From positions 1 to 25,363 of the forward strand of contig UQMA01000023.1 of assembly GCA_900542055.1 (NCBI GenBank): a stretch of DNA of 25,363 bases, in the 5' to 3' direction. Under the pieces are notes generated by a model that ran no database searches, was not told where the DNA came from, and saw only the letters and a list, made by a program, of their open reading frames with translations. Numbering within the stretch: position 1 is the first letter of the stretch; every line of letters begins with the position of its first letter. Of the stretch, positions 1 to 8,800 are shown piece after piece. Made by a program: the position numbers and the translations under genes. The DNA is from an uncultured Azospirillum sp. (GTDB lineage: Bacteria > Pseudomonadota > Alphaproteobacteria > RF32 > CAG-239).

Positions 1-1629
1 TCCGATAACATTTCCAAAAGCGTCGATTATTGCACCGTCGTCTTTTAATGATCCTATTTTTTTGCCGCCATCGCCGAAAACATTACCTTTGTTATCGACA
101 TAGCCCATAACTTTTCCGTTATTATCATACGCAAGGCGCAGCCCTTCATTAGCTGAACGAACTTTTCCGACTATGTTTCCGTTGTTATCGATAACATTGC
201 CCTTTCCGTCGCTCTTCCCGATAACATTACCTTTAAAATCGCTGACATTGCCGTTTTTATCAACAAAGCCTATTACTTTGCCATTTTCATCATAGGCCAT
301 TTTTTTTCCGGCAACGACACCTATAACTTCACCATTTTTATCTAAAATAGTTCTGTCAGCCTGCATTTTTCCGATAACATTACCTTTAAAATCGCTGACA
401 TCGCCATTTTTATCAACAAAGCCTATTACTTTTCCATTTTCATTATAGGCCAATTCTTTTCCGGCAGCGATACCGACAATTTCACCATTTTTATCTATAA
501 CAGTCCCGTTGGCCTGCATTTTTCCAATATTATTACCGGTAAAATCGCTAACATTGCCATTTTCGTCAACATAACCGATTACATTGCCTTCTGTATCATA
601 AGCAAGCCGCTGCCCCGGCGCCATGCCTATAACATTTCCGTTTTCATCGACAACAGCACCGTCTTCATTAACTGTTCCCAAAGTTTCACCTTTGAAATCA
701 CGTGCTGTTCCGTTTTCATCAACATAACCGACAACATTGCCGTTATTGTCATAAACCAAACTGCTTACTTTTGAGCTGGCATCACTTTCAGGAGCAGCAC
801 GACCGATAATATTGCCCTCGCCATCAATCAACATACCGTCATCGGCCATAACGCCGATTTTTTTACCGCCTTCGCCGATTACATTGCCTTCTCTGTCAAC
901 GTATCCTATAACTTTTCCATCATTATCATAAGCCAGAAGATTTCCGGAAGCAGTCAATTCATTACCATTACTGTCAACGATTGTACCATCAGGACGCGTT
1001 CTGCCTATAACGGTGCCATTGAAATTTTTAACGGTACCATCATCCTCAACATAACCGACAACCTGCCCGTCTTTATTTCTTACCAAACGGCGATTAACAC
1101 TTTGCGCTGCTATATTTTTATCTGCGATAACATTACCGTCTTTATCAACGCGTCCGACAATTTCCCCATTAGCATCGACAACGCTGCCATCGGGCATAAC
1201 AACACCGATGATATTTCCGTCTTCATCAACAGCAACTTGTCCGGTCTTAGTTACGTGCCCGATAACATTGCCGGCACTATCTACGACTTCGCCTTTTTCG
1301 TTTAGCCGTCCGATCACATTGCCGTTTAAATCAACTACGGTTCCATCAGGCATAACCCTTCCGATGATATTTCCGTCATCATCGTAAACATACCCCATAT
1401 CAACAGCATGGCCAATTACATTGCCATCTGTATCAACCACAGTTCCATCAGGCAGCATTCTGCCTATAACATTACCATTCAAATCAACAACAGAACCATC
1501 AGGATTGACATAACCGATTACATTGCCATTTTCATCATAAACAAGTTTGCGGTTATTGGCGACGCCTATAATGTTGCCTTCGCCCTCCACGCACAAACCC
1601 TTTTCCTTTACTCTTCCGATTGGCATCAT
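1..1629 (-). CDS. VirB10/DotG-like protein, repeat region, partial (frame-shifted from its N-terminal part)
   Basis: I translated this frame from 1620 down to base 1 and found no stop in 540 codons. It consists almost entirely of the 17-residue G-N-V-I-G repeats and runs off the left edge before the VirB10-like C-terminal domain that would be expected. It is the natural continuation of the gene starting at 2356 but lies in a different frame. Two adjacent ATG codons in this frame (1629 and 1626) could in principle start it. A weak GAGG lies about 12 nt upstream, and a free repeat segment without signal or membrane anchor would make little sense for a T4SS core protein. I read it as the downstream part of one broken or mis-sequenced gene. 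The role by family is the channel/scaffold protein that spans inner and outer membranes. Confidence 0.75.
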   Translation of the reverse strand, partial: MMPIGRVKEKGLCVEGEGNIIGVANNRKLVYDENGNVIGYVNPDGSVVDLNGNVIGRMLPDGTVVDTDGNVIGHAVDMGYVYDDDGNIIGRVMPDGTVVDLNGNVIGRLNEKGEVVDSAGNVIGHVTKTGQVAVDEDGNIIGVVMPDGSVVDANGEIVGRVDKDGNVIADKNIAAQSVNRRLVRNKDGQVVGYVEDDGTVKNFNGTVIGRTRPDGTIVDSNGNELTASGNLLAYDNDGKVIGYVDREGNVIGEGGKKIGVMADDGMLIDGEGNIIGRAAPESDASSKVSSLVYDNNGNVVGYVDENGTARDFKGETLGTVNEDGAVVDENGNVIGMAPGQRLAYDTEGNVIGYVDENGNVSDFTGNNIGKMQANGTVIDKNGEIVGIAAGKELAYNENGKVIGFVDKNGDVSDFKGNVIGKMQADRTILDKNGEVIGVVAGKKMAYDENGKVIGFVDKNGNVSDFKGNVIGKSDGKGNVIDNNGNIVGKVRSANEGLRLAYDNNGKVMGYVDNKGNVFGDGGKKIGSLKDDGAIIDAFGNVIG

Positions 1630-1680
1630 AAACATATCCGTCCTCGTCAGCATAACCGATAACCGATCCGTCAGGCCCAA
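1..1680 (-). repeat. Tandem array of 17-residue (51-bp) repeats inside the VirB10/DotG-like gene
   Basis: The minus strand encodes about 32 back-to-back units of about 17 residues with the pattern D-x-(N/D)-G-x-V-I-G-x-V-x-x-x-G-x-V-x. Between about 220 and 830 three units group into a 51-residue (153-bp) higher-order repeat: equivalent bases fall at 220, 373 and 526, and the next copy is also in phase (382 aligns with 688, which is 2 x 153). Some units are interrupted by short non-repeat spacers (for example near 740-790 and 1090-1110). The array runs off the left edge, so its full length is unknown. DotG/IcmE proteins are known to carry long central repeat regions between the membrane anchor and the VirB10-like C-terminal domain; this array occupies the same position but has its own sequence. 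Confidence 0.93.
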
Positions 1681-2356
1681 CAATTGCGCGTTGTTTTGAC
1701 AAACTCTCTTTACTGTTTGTTCCCGATTTGACACCTCCGCCGATTCCGGGTGTATCACAAAAATTGCAATCCTCTTTATTAACAGCGTTACCGTAAACAG
1801 GAACCTTTTCAGATTTTGCACTGGCTTGTGTTACATTGCTTTCATGCCATGCAACAATAAAATTGTTTTGTACATTTCCAGCAACGACAGGCATCCAGCT
1901 CATTGTAATATCGCAGGTTTCTTTACCGCGCAAAATTTTTCCGGTGCATTGGTCGCTATATTCAAAACCATCGAACGGAGCTTCTGCCAACTGAACCGAC
2001 ATAATTGTTATAGACGCTTTGCCATTTGTACCGATAGTTAAAACATTTTTAGCATCGGCTCCTATAACAACCTGTCCTAAAGCAACCGGATTTGGAGTTG
2101 TGGTTATAGGCAACACACCATCGTCAACCGTGCTGAATTCTATGCTGTCTTCTGTTGGCACCGTTGTTGTAACATTGAGAGCATCATCATTATCGGTAAA
2201 TACAGGCTCACTGTATTCTTCAATAGGCTCATCGCTTGAAAATAAAAGATAAAGCCCTAAAATAAAAATTACAAAAGAAGTTATACCAACCGCAAGAATT
2301 ATGCGGTTGGTTTTTTTGATATAACTTTCAGAATGTGTTAATACTTCTTTACTCAT
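1553..2356 (-). CDS. VirB10/DotG-like T4SS core protein, N-terminal part (truncated by frameshift near 1621)
   Basis: The start ATG overlaps the VirB9 stop (ATGA). Residues 1-17 are cytoplasmic, 18-40 form one membrane helix, 41-84 are an acidic/Thr-rich linker, and about 85-195 look like a beta-sandwich (ASH/choice-of-anchor-like) domain with the telling C-T-G-K...C-D-I-T-M...P-x-x-A-G pattern. A C-N-F-C pair follows at 197/200, then the first repeat unit. From about residue 246 the frame is wrong: the last 22 residues are basic and unlike the array, ending in a stop at 1553. A single inner-membrane anchor, a periplasmic repeat region and a position right after VirB9 fit VirB10 or its Dot/Icm counterpart DotG/IcmE. 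The defining C-terminal domain is outside the window, so the family call rests on layout and order. Confidence 0.82.
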   Translation of the reverse strand: MSKEVLTHSESYIKKTNRIILAVGITSFVIFILGLYLLFSSDEPIEEYSEPVFTDNDDALNVTTTVPTEDSIEFSTVDDGVLPITTTPNPVALGQVVIGADAKNVLTIGTNGKASITIMSVQLAEAPFDGFEYSDQCTGKILRGKETCDITMSWMPVVAGNVQNNFIVAWHESNVTQASAKSEKVPVYGNAVNKEDCNFCDTPGIGGGVKSGTNSKESLSKQRAIVGPDGSVIGYADEDGYVYDANRKSKGKGFVRGGRRQHYRRRQ

Positions 2357-4020
2357 TGGGTCCTAACTACACTGCAAAATACACCGTTTCTTCCCAATTT
2401 GCTGCAAACACTGTCACCTTCGTCAAGAGTTTTAACCGGTCCGATGCGGAGATGAAACAGCTCTTTACCTTGACCGTCGGCAGGTGCATCTACCGAGAAG
2501 AAAGGATCATAATTTTTCAAAATTTTAGCATATTTATCGGAAAGATTATCCCATAAACTCTCCAAATTTTCAACATTGGCATCCGTTCCAAGTTCTATGG
2601 AAATATTGGAATTGGCACCATCTGTAAATCCTGAGCCATAGCGATATTGATTTGATAAACTGCTTGCGGCCGGATCAAATTGCTGAGTATTTTGAATACG
2701 GTGCATTTTTGAATAGTCAAAATTTCCGCCATCAGCACCATAGTTTGCCCCCATACCGGCGCCGTTACCGCCGCGTCCGGAACCATTTCCATTTGCGTTA
2801 CCGCTGCCGTTATTACCGCCATTACCGTATTCAGGAACAATAACCTCACTACCATTCATATTAATGTCAAACTGTCCGGTTGGATAGTTAGCAGCATCGC
2901 CTACGGGACCGGCGCTGAAATCAGGATATTCGGCGCCACCGGCTTTTGCTTTCATGTTTGGAATTTTATCCCCTCTATCCCATTCGTTAGCTGTAATATC
3001 ATCAGCATAGCTGGCATTATCAAGTCCGGCATCATCAGAACGGCGCATTTTCAGGCAAACAATTCTTTTTCCGTTGCGCAAAACCATATCCCCAATAGCT
3101 TCAACAATAATCAAACGATTATTCGGACCTTTGGTACGAAAACCGACTGGGACTTCCATTCTTTCAACAATCAATGTTACAATCGGGCGCTGATGCATAT
3201 TCAGTGATTTTGCACCAAGATCGATATAGGTAAAAATATCATCACGCCAAACACGTTCAGGTGCAATTATAACATCATCCGGATTAGGCACATATACTTC
3301 TATGTCAAAGCGAAATTTCGTCGGATCCAACGGAATATTTTCAACCCAACTGTTTTTCTGGTTGCGTTTTGTAAAAGTTGAATCAACTGACTTGCCTCCG
3401 GCACCGTAATACTTTGTAGCGTTAACGCGGCCACCGGAATTTCCTTTTCCCAAATTTCCACTGCCGCCATTTTCAGCACCGATAACATCAATATCAACAA
3501 TTGCATTAGTTAAACGTTCTGTATTTACTCCCTCGCTGCGCGCATAAAAAACATAACGATTTCCCGAGCGTCCGAAAACGATAATATTGGTATCAACACC
3601 TACATTAGCGCCTTTACGCGGATACAGCAATAAAGTGCTGGGACCGGATATTTGCCCGTCAAATGTAGAATTATCACCGATATAAATATCTTCAATCATT
3701 TCCCATTCCGGAAAATTAATCATTGTAATCATGCCTTCGCGAAGACGCAGAGGAAGCACCAAATCCGGCGACCAATAATATTTAGAGTATGCAGGTTTGG
3801 TTTGTCCTTCACCCAAATTTTGCAGAGGATCCAGCCATGCACTTTGCATCATTCCCAAAGAATTAAATCCGGCATAACTCATATCCATTGGCTGATATTG
3901 CCCCTGAGATTGGTCGGCATTTTGATCCATACTGCTAATAGTTGCCTGAGCCCAGACTTGACCGGCCATTAGCACGCCCACCAAACCGAAGATACTTGTT
4001 TTTATAGATTTTGATAGCAT
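2353..4020 (-). CDS. virB9: VirB9-like T4SS outer-membrane core protein with C-terminal SPOR-like domain
   Basis: 555 residues from the ATG at 4020, which has AAGGTGG 8 nt upstream; an in-frame GTG at 4032 abuts the upstream stop and is less likely. A signal peptide ends near V-W-A-Q-A (about residue 25). The VirB9/TrbG/CagX N-terminal domain covers about 91-180 (Y-I-G-D, L-L-L-Y-P, T-N-I-I-V and Y-V-F-Y motifs) and its C-terminal domain about 233-325 (A-P-E-R-V-W-R-D-D, V-E-A-I-G-D, V-L-R-N-G-K-R-I-V-C). A Gly/Asn-rich linker (about 397-430) leads to a C-terminal SPOR-like domain (about 518-555: L-F-H-L-R-I-G-P-V, C-x-x-L-x-x-x-G-x-x-C). VirB9 forms the outer-membrane ring with VirB7 and VirB10; SPOR domains bind denuded peptidoglycan. 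Typical VirB9 proteins are about 250-300 residues, so this one is about twice the usual size. Confidence 0.9.
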   Translation of the reverse strand: MLSKSIKTSIFGLVGVLMAGQVWAQATISSMDQNADQSQGQYQPMDMSYAGFNSLGMMQSAWLDPLQNLGEGQTKPAYSKYYWSPDLVLPLRLREGMITMINFPEWEMIEDIYIGDNSTFDGQISGPSTLLLYPRKGANVGVDTNIIVFGRSGNRYVFYARSEGVNTERLTNAIVDIDVIGAENGGSGNLGKGNSGGRVNATKYYGAGGKSVDSTFTKRNQKNSWVENIPLDPTKFRFDIEVYVPNPDDVIIAPERVWRDDIFTYIDLGAKSLNMHQRPIVTLIVERMEVPVGFRTKGPNNRLIIVEAIGDMVLRNGKRIVCLKMRRSDDAGLDNASYADDITANEWDRGDKIPNMKAKAGGAEYPDFSAGPVGDAANYPTGQFDINMNGSEVIVPEYGNGGNNGSGNANGNGSGRGGNGAGMGANYGADGGNFDYSKMHRIQNTQQFDPAASSLSNQYRYGSGFTDGANSNISIELGTDANVENLESLWDNLSDKYAKILKNYDPFFSVDAPADGQGKELFHLRIGPVKTLDEGDSVCSKLGRNGVFCSVVRTQ

Positions 4021-4033
4021 AGCTTTATCCACC

Positions 4034-4759
4034 TTATTTTACTTTATTATAACTCAAAGAGTAGTTAACGACCGTAAAGCCGACCGGATTTTTCAAACGT
4101 TCTTTGAATTTTACGCTTTTATAACGATATACGATTTTCAATGAAGCTGTCCAGTAATTTACTTCCGGAGTTTTAGAATCCGGATACATATCACGCGTTT
4201 CATATTCGACCTGCCATATTCCGGAGCCCAATTCGTTAACCGTCATAATTCTGACATCTCTGATCATGCGGCGCGTGCGAATTAAATCCAGTGCTCTGTT
4301 AGCCGTGTTTTTAACAAAGTCATCATAAACAGTCGCTGATGACATTTCCTGAATAGCCCCTCCCGGCATCCAACGAGCTTCGACTTCCGGAATATCACGA
4401 TTAAACGAACTGCGCATCAAAACATATTGACGCACAAACACTTCCGTAATGTTTTTTGCCTCGGCTAAATTTTGATTTACCGGCTGAATATTATAAACCT
4501 GTTCTTCCTTATTTTGGAAAGTGACCAAAAACGGTTCTACACGGTACAAGGGAATAACTTGAGTTATCGCCAAAAGCAAAATTATATTGCAGCACATGCT
4601 GATTGCCGTAATAATTGCAAAAGCACGCGCCGTCCACAAATAACGCTTTTCGGCAACATTTGCGACAAAAGCCTCTTTAGAAGAAGCCGACTCGCGTTTC
4701 GGCGCTGCTCCCGCCAACAGCCTTTGGTTAGTCCTATTAGTTCCGACCGGTGTAGCCAT
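4034..4759 (-). CDS. virB8: VirB8-like inner-membrane T4SS protein (copy 2)
   Basis: 241 residues. The start ATG at 4759 has GAGGAA 8 nt upstream. A short cytoplasmic N-terminus is followed by one membrane helix (about 44-70) and a periplasmic VirB8/NTF2-like domain: Y-R-V-E-P-F-L-V just after the membrane, V-F-V-R-Q-Y-V near the first helix, R-W-M-P-G-G, Y-W-T-A-S-L and the family-typical N-P-V-G-F-T-V near the end. VirB8 is the bitopic assembly factor that contacts VirB4, VirB9 and VirB10. It lies between the VirB7-like lipoprotein and VirB9, so it sits in the core-complex block. It shares the F-V-R-Q-Y-V, R-W-x-P-G-G, Y-W-T-A-S and N-P-x-G-F-T-V landmarks with the copy at 5071-5826 but otherwise differs clearly, so this is an old duplication. 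Confidence 0.93.
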   Translation of the reverse strand: MATPVGTNRTNQRLLAGAAPKRESASSKEAFVANVAEKRYLWTARAFAIITAISMCCNIILLLAITQVIPLYRVEPFLVTFQNKEEQVYNIQPVNQNLAEAKNITEVFVRQYVLMRSSFNRDIPEVEARWMPGGAIQEMSSATVYDDFVKNTANRALDLIRTRRMIRDVRIMTVNELGSGIWQVEYETRDMYPDSKTPEVNYWTASLKIVYRYKSVKFKERLKNPVGFTVVNYSLSYNKVK

Positions 4760-4781
4760 GTTTGAAATTCCTCAATAAAAA

Positions 4782-4970
4782 TCAAATTGTTTCAATAAAC
4801 CAATCAGGTAAAGTTTGAGGCAGTTCAACCTGCATGCAGGCACATGGAGATAATTTGAGTTCATCTGTTGCCTTACCGACTTCTACCGGCTCAGGTTCAT
4901 AATATGAACCGAAAATACCGCAGCCGGACAGCAAGACTATTAATAGAAGTAATACTAACTTTTTTGCCAT
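4782..4970 (-). CDS. virB7: Small VirB7-like lipoprotein
   Basis: 62 residues; AAGGAA lies 7 nt before the ATG. A hydrophobic signal ends in the lipobox L-L-S-G-C (Cys17), so the mature protein should be an outer-membrane lipoprotein of about 46 residues. The mature part contains S-P-C-A-C-M, two more cysteines that could form disulfides, as VirB7 does with VirB9 in Agrobacterium. Tiny size, lipobox and a position between two VirB8 genes, just before VirB9, point to VirB7, which is too short and variable to identify by sequence alone. Confidence 0.75.
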   Translation of the reverse strand: MAKKLVLLLLIVLLSGCGIFGSYYEPEPVEVGKATDELKLSPCACMQVELPQTLPDWFIETI

Positions 4971-4986
4971 CAGAATATTCCTTTTT

Positions 4987-5033
4987 AAACTATAGTTAGT
5001 TTGAATTTAGACTCTTTTTTTATAAAAGTCTAA
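4987..5033 (-). other. Two inverted repeats between the first VirB8 and the VirB7-like gene
   Basis: In the 100-bp gap, AAACTA (4987-4992) pairs with TAGTTT (4997-5002) over a 4-nt loop, and TTAGACT (5007-5013) pairs with AGTCTAA (5027-5033) over an AT-rich loop. Neither is followed by a clean T-run in the direction of transcription, so they look more like mRNA processing or stabilising hairpins, or regulator sites, than a terminator. This is the longest spacer in the VirB4-to-VirB10 part of the operon, apart from the 77-bp gap before 13501. Confidence 0.4.
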
Positions 5034-5070
5034 CATATTTAGCGATTCAATCGAATTTTAGCCGATTTTA

Positions 5071-5826
5071 TCAGAATTGAACCTCACTCTGATTATATCT
5101 TGTAACCGTAAAACCTAAAGGATTTATTAACCGACGCCCAACAAATATGCGTTCAGGTATAAAATAAGACGTTACCGAAGCCGTCCAATAGCGTGTTCTT
5201 AAAACCAAAGCTCCCGTATCCCCGTTACGATTGCGCTGCGAAACCTCATAAGTTTTAAAATCGACTTTCCAAACCGGACTTTTTTTACCGCCGACTTTTC
5301 CTATTGAAATAATTTCAACTTCCTGACTGATTTGATTTTCTACATTATATTTCCAAACCTTCTGCTGATACTTGTCAAATTCGGAATAAATATCATCAGA
5401 AGACAAAAAGTTAACAATTCCCCCCGGATACCAACGGCTCATCATTTCAAGCTGATCGTTGATTATAGTATTGCGGTATTGAACATATTGACGGACAAAA
5501 ATTTCCATAAGCTTTTCTTTTGAAGCCATATTCATAGCTATAGGCTCATAACGAACCATATCATTGGAATCATTTTGATTTATGATTAAAAACGGTTCAA
5601 CAGAAACCTGCGGCGCCAGCTTAAACAAAGCGAGCGAGCTGCTTAAAAAAATCATCAAAGCCAGAGTTGCCGTAAAGATGAACAGACGCGACAACCACAT
5701 ATAATAATGCATTTTGCTGCTGTGTTTTTCTTTTTCGGCCTGCCCCAAAAAGCGGTATGTTCTACCGCTTTTATCTGTAAGAGCCATTACTTTTGTTGCT
5801 TCAAGGATATTTCCTAATCTACTCAT
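5071..5826 (-). CDS. virB8: VirB8-like inner-membrane T4SS protein (copy 1)
   Basis: 251 residues. A cytoplasmic N-terminus of about 44 residues precedes a single membrane helix (about 45-68) and a periplasmic VirB8-type domain with V-S-V-E-P-F-L-I, E-I-F-V-R-Q-Y-V, R-W-Y-P-G-G, Y-W-T-A-S-V and N-P-L-G-F-T-V. The AGAGAA ahead of the start is a weak ribosome binding site at about 10 nt. The upstream 1305-residue gene ends 15 bp away, so the two are probably cotranscribed. Having two divergent VirB8 proteins suggests hetero-oligomers or two assembly stages. Rickettsial T4SSs also duplicate VirB8, but whether that is the same duplication cannot be judged here. Confidence 0.92.
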   Translation of the reverse strand: MSRLGNILEATKVMALTDKSGRTYRFLGQAEKEKHSSKMHYYMWLSRLFIFTATLALMIFLSSSLALFKLAPQVSVEPFLIINQNDSNDMVRYEPIAMNMASKEKLMEIFVRQYVQYRNTIINDQLEMMSRWYPGGIVNFLSSDDIYSEFDKYQQKVWKYNVENQISQEVEIISIGKVGGKKSPVWKVDFKTYEVSQRNRNGDTGALVLRTRYWTASVTSYFIPERIFVGRRLINPLGFTVTRYNQSEVQF

Positions 5827-5841
5827 TCGCTGCTGTTCTCT

Positions 5842-8800
5842 TTAATAAGGCATACATATAGGCTGCTCATAATTGTCAATTTCTTTCTGTATAGCAGCAT
5901 AACCTTCATTGCGCGCTTTTTCAATCACTTTTTGGTTAGTTTCTTCTGTCTTGATACTTTCAGCCAAAGGACCGCCCGCTTGAGTGTTGGCAGACAAGTT
6001 TACAAGAGCTTTAGAATCTTGAACCAAAGCGGAGTAAGTATTGTCTACTTTATCAAAACGCTCTTTTACGGTAGCATTTGCATGATTAATAGTATCCAAT
6101 TCAGCTCCAGCTTCGCTAACCAATATATTTTTACGCTCTTTCAGCTTTTTGATAACATAATCATAATCGCTGCTTTTTGCCAAATCCAAATCATCTTTAA
6201 GAGAAAATCCCATTTGTTCAAACAACTCTTTCAAGCCAGTTTTAATTTCATCCATGCTTGCTTGAATTTCATCAACATTTTTCTTTATTCGGGTTTCTTT
6301 ATCGACAAAGTGCAAAAAGTCGCCGATTTGGTTTTTGGAGAACATTGCTCTTTGATACATATTGTCCTCTGCGTTCAAATCATATTTTCCGGTTTTTTCC
6401 GCATTTTTTTCTTTTGCAATTAAAAGTCCGTATCCCTGATGAGGACGCTCATTTATCTGCAAACTACCGGATTTATAACGAAGGAACATTCCCAATTCGC
6501 TACTGGTAGGATTACTGATTTCACCGCCGGCATTACCGAGAACTTTACTGTCAACATCTGTATCTTTAATGACATAAGTATCAATGAGCTTTGCCACACC
6601 CAAAACTCTGTTGACTATATGCAATTCACGGCAATCAGATAAAGTTTCCAGCATTTTCTTATTATTTGCCGAACTTTGGGTTTGGGTATCTGTAATTTCA
6701 TATTTTCCAACAGATAATGCATCAATCATATATGTTCCGCTGCGGCACGGCAACAAATTGCCGCGCATAAACGATTTGCCTTCTCCGCCCAAATTCAGAG
6801 CTGCCGACAGGTCCATTCCGCGTTCAATATAAGCTTTGTCAGAGAGCATCAACTGCCAAACATAAGGTTGAGTTATGCCATAATTCAAAAATGCCGTACG
6901 GCTCAATCGCCCGTCTTGGCTCATTTCTATTTTTTTATAGTCCGTCGTATCCAAATGCACCATATCGCGCACTGCCGGATAGTGAGCTGTTAACGGGGCT
7001 TTAGGTGCGGTAAAATCTCTTGCCTTAGCCGGAAGCCCGACAAAATATTGCGTATCAGCCTTATCACAAGCATAATTAGAGCAAACTGACTTTGTCAAAG
7101 CCGATTTGAAAGCGTCCGTCAGCAGTGAAATTATGCTGTCAGGATTTGCACTTCTAATTCCGATTGTTTTTTGTACGTCATGACTAAAACAGGTTTTAGG
7201 CAAATTTTTCATACTTTCAATCAAAGCCGCGTGTTTGGCAACAACTTTAGCATTGTTTGTCTTCAGATAAAGAGCATCATCGTTTTTCATTGCCGACAAA
7301 TCTTCTTGATGTTTTTCAATCAAAGTTTCAGCACAGCCGCGAGCTTTATTTACCAAATCATCGGCCTTGCTTAACAGGCTTTTCAGACTGCTGTTTTTCA
7401 ATTTCAGACTAGAATAAATTGAAACCAATTTGCTTGCTACATCGCTATCTGACTGGATGGCAGCAATTTGAGCGTCATATTCATTTTCAACAGCTATTAT
7501 ATCTTCCTGATATTTTTGACTGATAGTTTTTATTTTTTCTTCCGTTGCTGTTTTTTCTTGAGTAAGTTTATCTCGTTTCGTTTTGTATTTTGAAACTTCA
7601 ACGCGTAATTTACCAAGTTTGGTAATTCCTTCGGCTTGTTCGTTTCCGGCTGTTGCCAAAGTTTGTTTTGCCAGATTAAAAGTGGAAGAAGAAGAATTTG
7701 TACCGCGTTCATTCATATATGTAATGTCTTTTTGCGCTGTTTCAGCCCGTCCTTCATTCAATTTTACATTTTCATCGACTTTATTGATTTTAGCGGTTGT
7801 TGAATTTATCATTGATGACCAGGCATCAATTTGTTCATTCAAATCAGTGATTTTGGCTTCATACGGTGCCAAAGCTGCTGTTTCTTTCTTTTTAATAGCC
7901 GTCAAAGCCTCTGCTTTTGCGGCCAAAAGTTTCGTTGTACCGGAACTCGAAGATGGCTTTTTCTTCAAAGCGGAGCTTATCTGATTCAAACCTCGCGAAT
8001 TAGCGGCTTTTTCATCGCTTTCACTTTCACTGTTGTTCAGAATTTCCGCTATTTCAAGAGCTCTATCACTAAGATCCAACTTATTCAAATAAGCCTTCAT
8101 ATTAGCATATTTGCCATCAAGATATTGATTGTAGTAACTGCGTTGATCATTCCATAAAGGATAAGGATGAGCAGCCTTGCCATATACGGGTTTTTCGGAA
8201 TATTGATCTTCCACCAAATATTGAGCTGCTTTGCGTCCTATTTGCCAATTGAGCAATTCCACTTCACGGATAGAATCTGAAAATTCTTGCGCCTTACTCG
8301 GGCTGGCAAACAAATTATCCGTAGATATTTGTGAATTTTGCGCTTCCAGCTGAGCCGAATTTTCTTCCGTTAATGTTTTGCTGTCCTGAGAAAGATCGAT
8401 GTCTGTTTCGGCAAAAGCATCAACATCTATATCATTTCCAACTGAAGCATTAGCAACCTGAAAAGCTGCAATTGTCCACCCCGACAAACCTTTGCGTCCG
8501 TTATAATCGCAAGTGTTTTCAGGTTCGTTGTCCTGTCCAAACCATACGCTGTTTGGATTATCATATCTGCGGCCAACATATTTTATAACGCACTGATCGG
8601 CATTTTTCACCGCTTCAACAGCTTTGGCGTGTAATTGTCTGAATAAACTGTATTGTTTATACAAATCTTTATACCCCGGCAATTGCTGCAAAGCGTTATG
8701 CACTTTAACGGCTTCATTGACAATCTTTTGTGCTTCTGAAACTTTGCTCAATGCGGCAAGCTCAGTTTCGCTTCCTTGCAAAAGGGCTGAGGTTTCAGGC

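Noticed and set aside
1..1620. Regular spaced repeats that at first sight could be a CRISPR array
   Set aside because: Repeat units are degenerate, contiguous and codon-phased (51 bp) and encode one protein motif; there are no constant repeats with unique spacers.
1610..1640. Programmed ribosomal frameshifting at the VirB10 frame change
   Set aside because: No slippery heptamer, no stop codon at the shift point, and the exact 11-nt shortage of one repeat unit is better explained by a deletion or sequencing error.
1102..2556. Several plus-strand open frames across the VirB10-like gene
   Set aside because: They are antisense to the repeat-coding strand, lack ribosome binding sites and look like mirror translations of the repeat.
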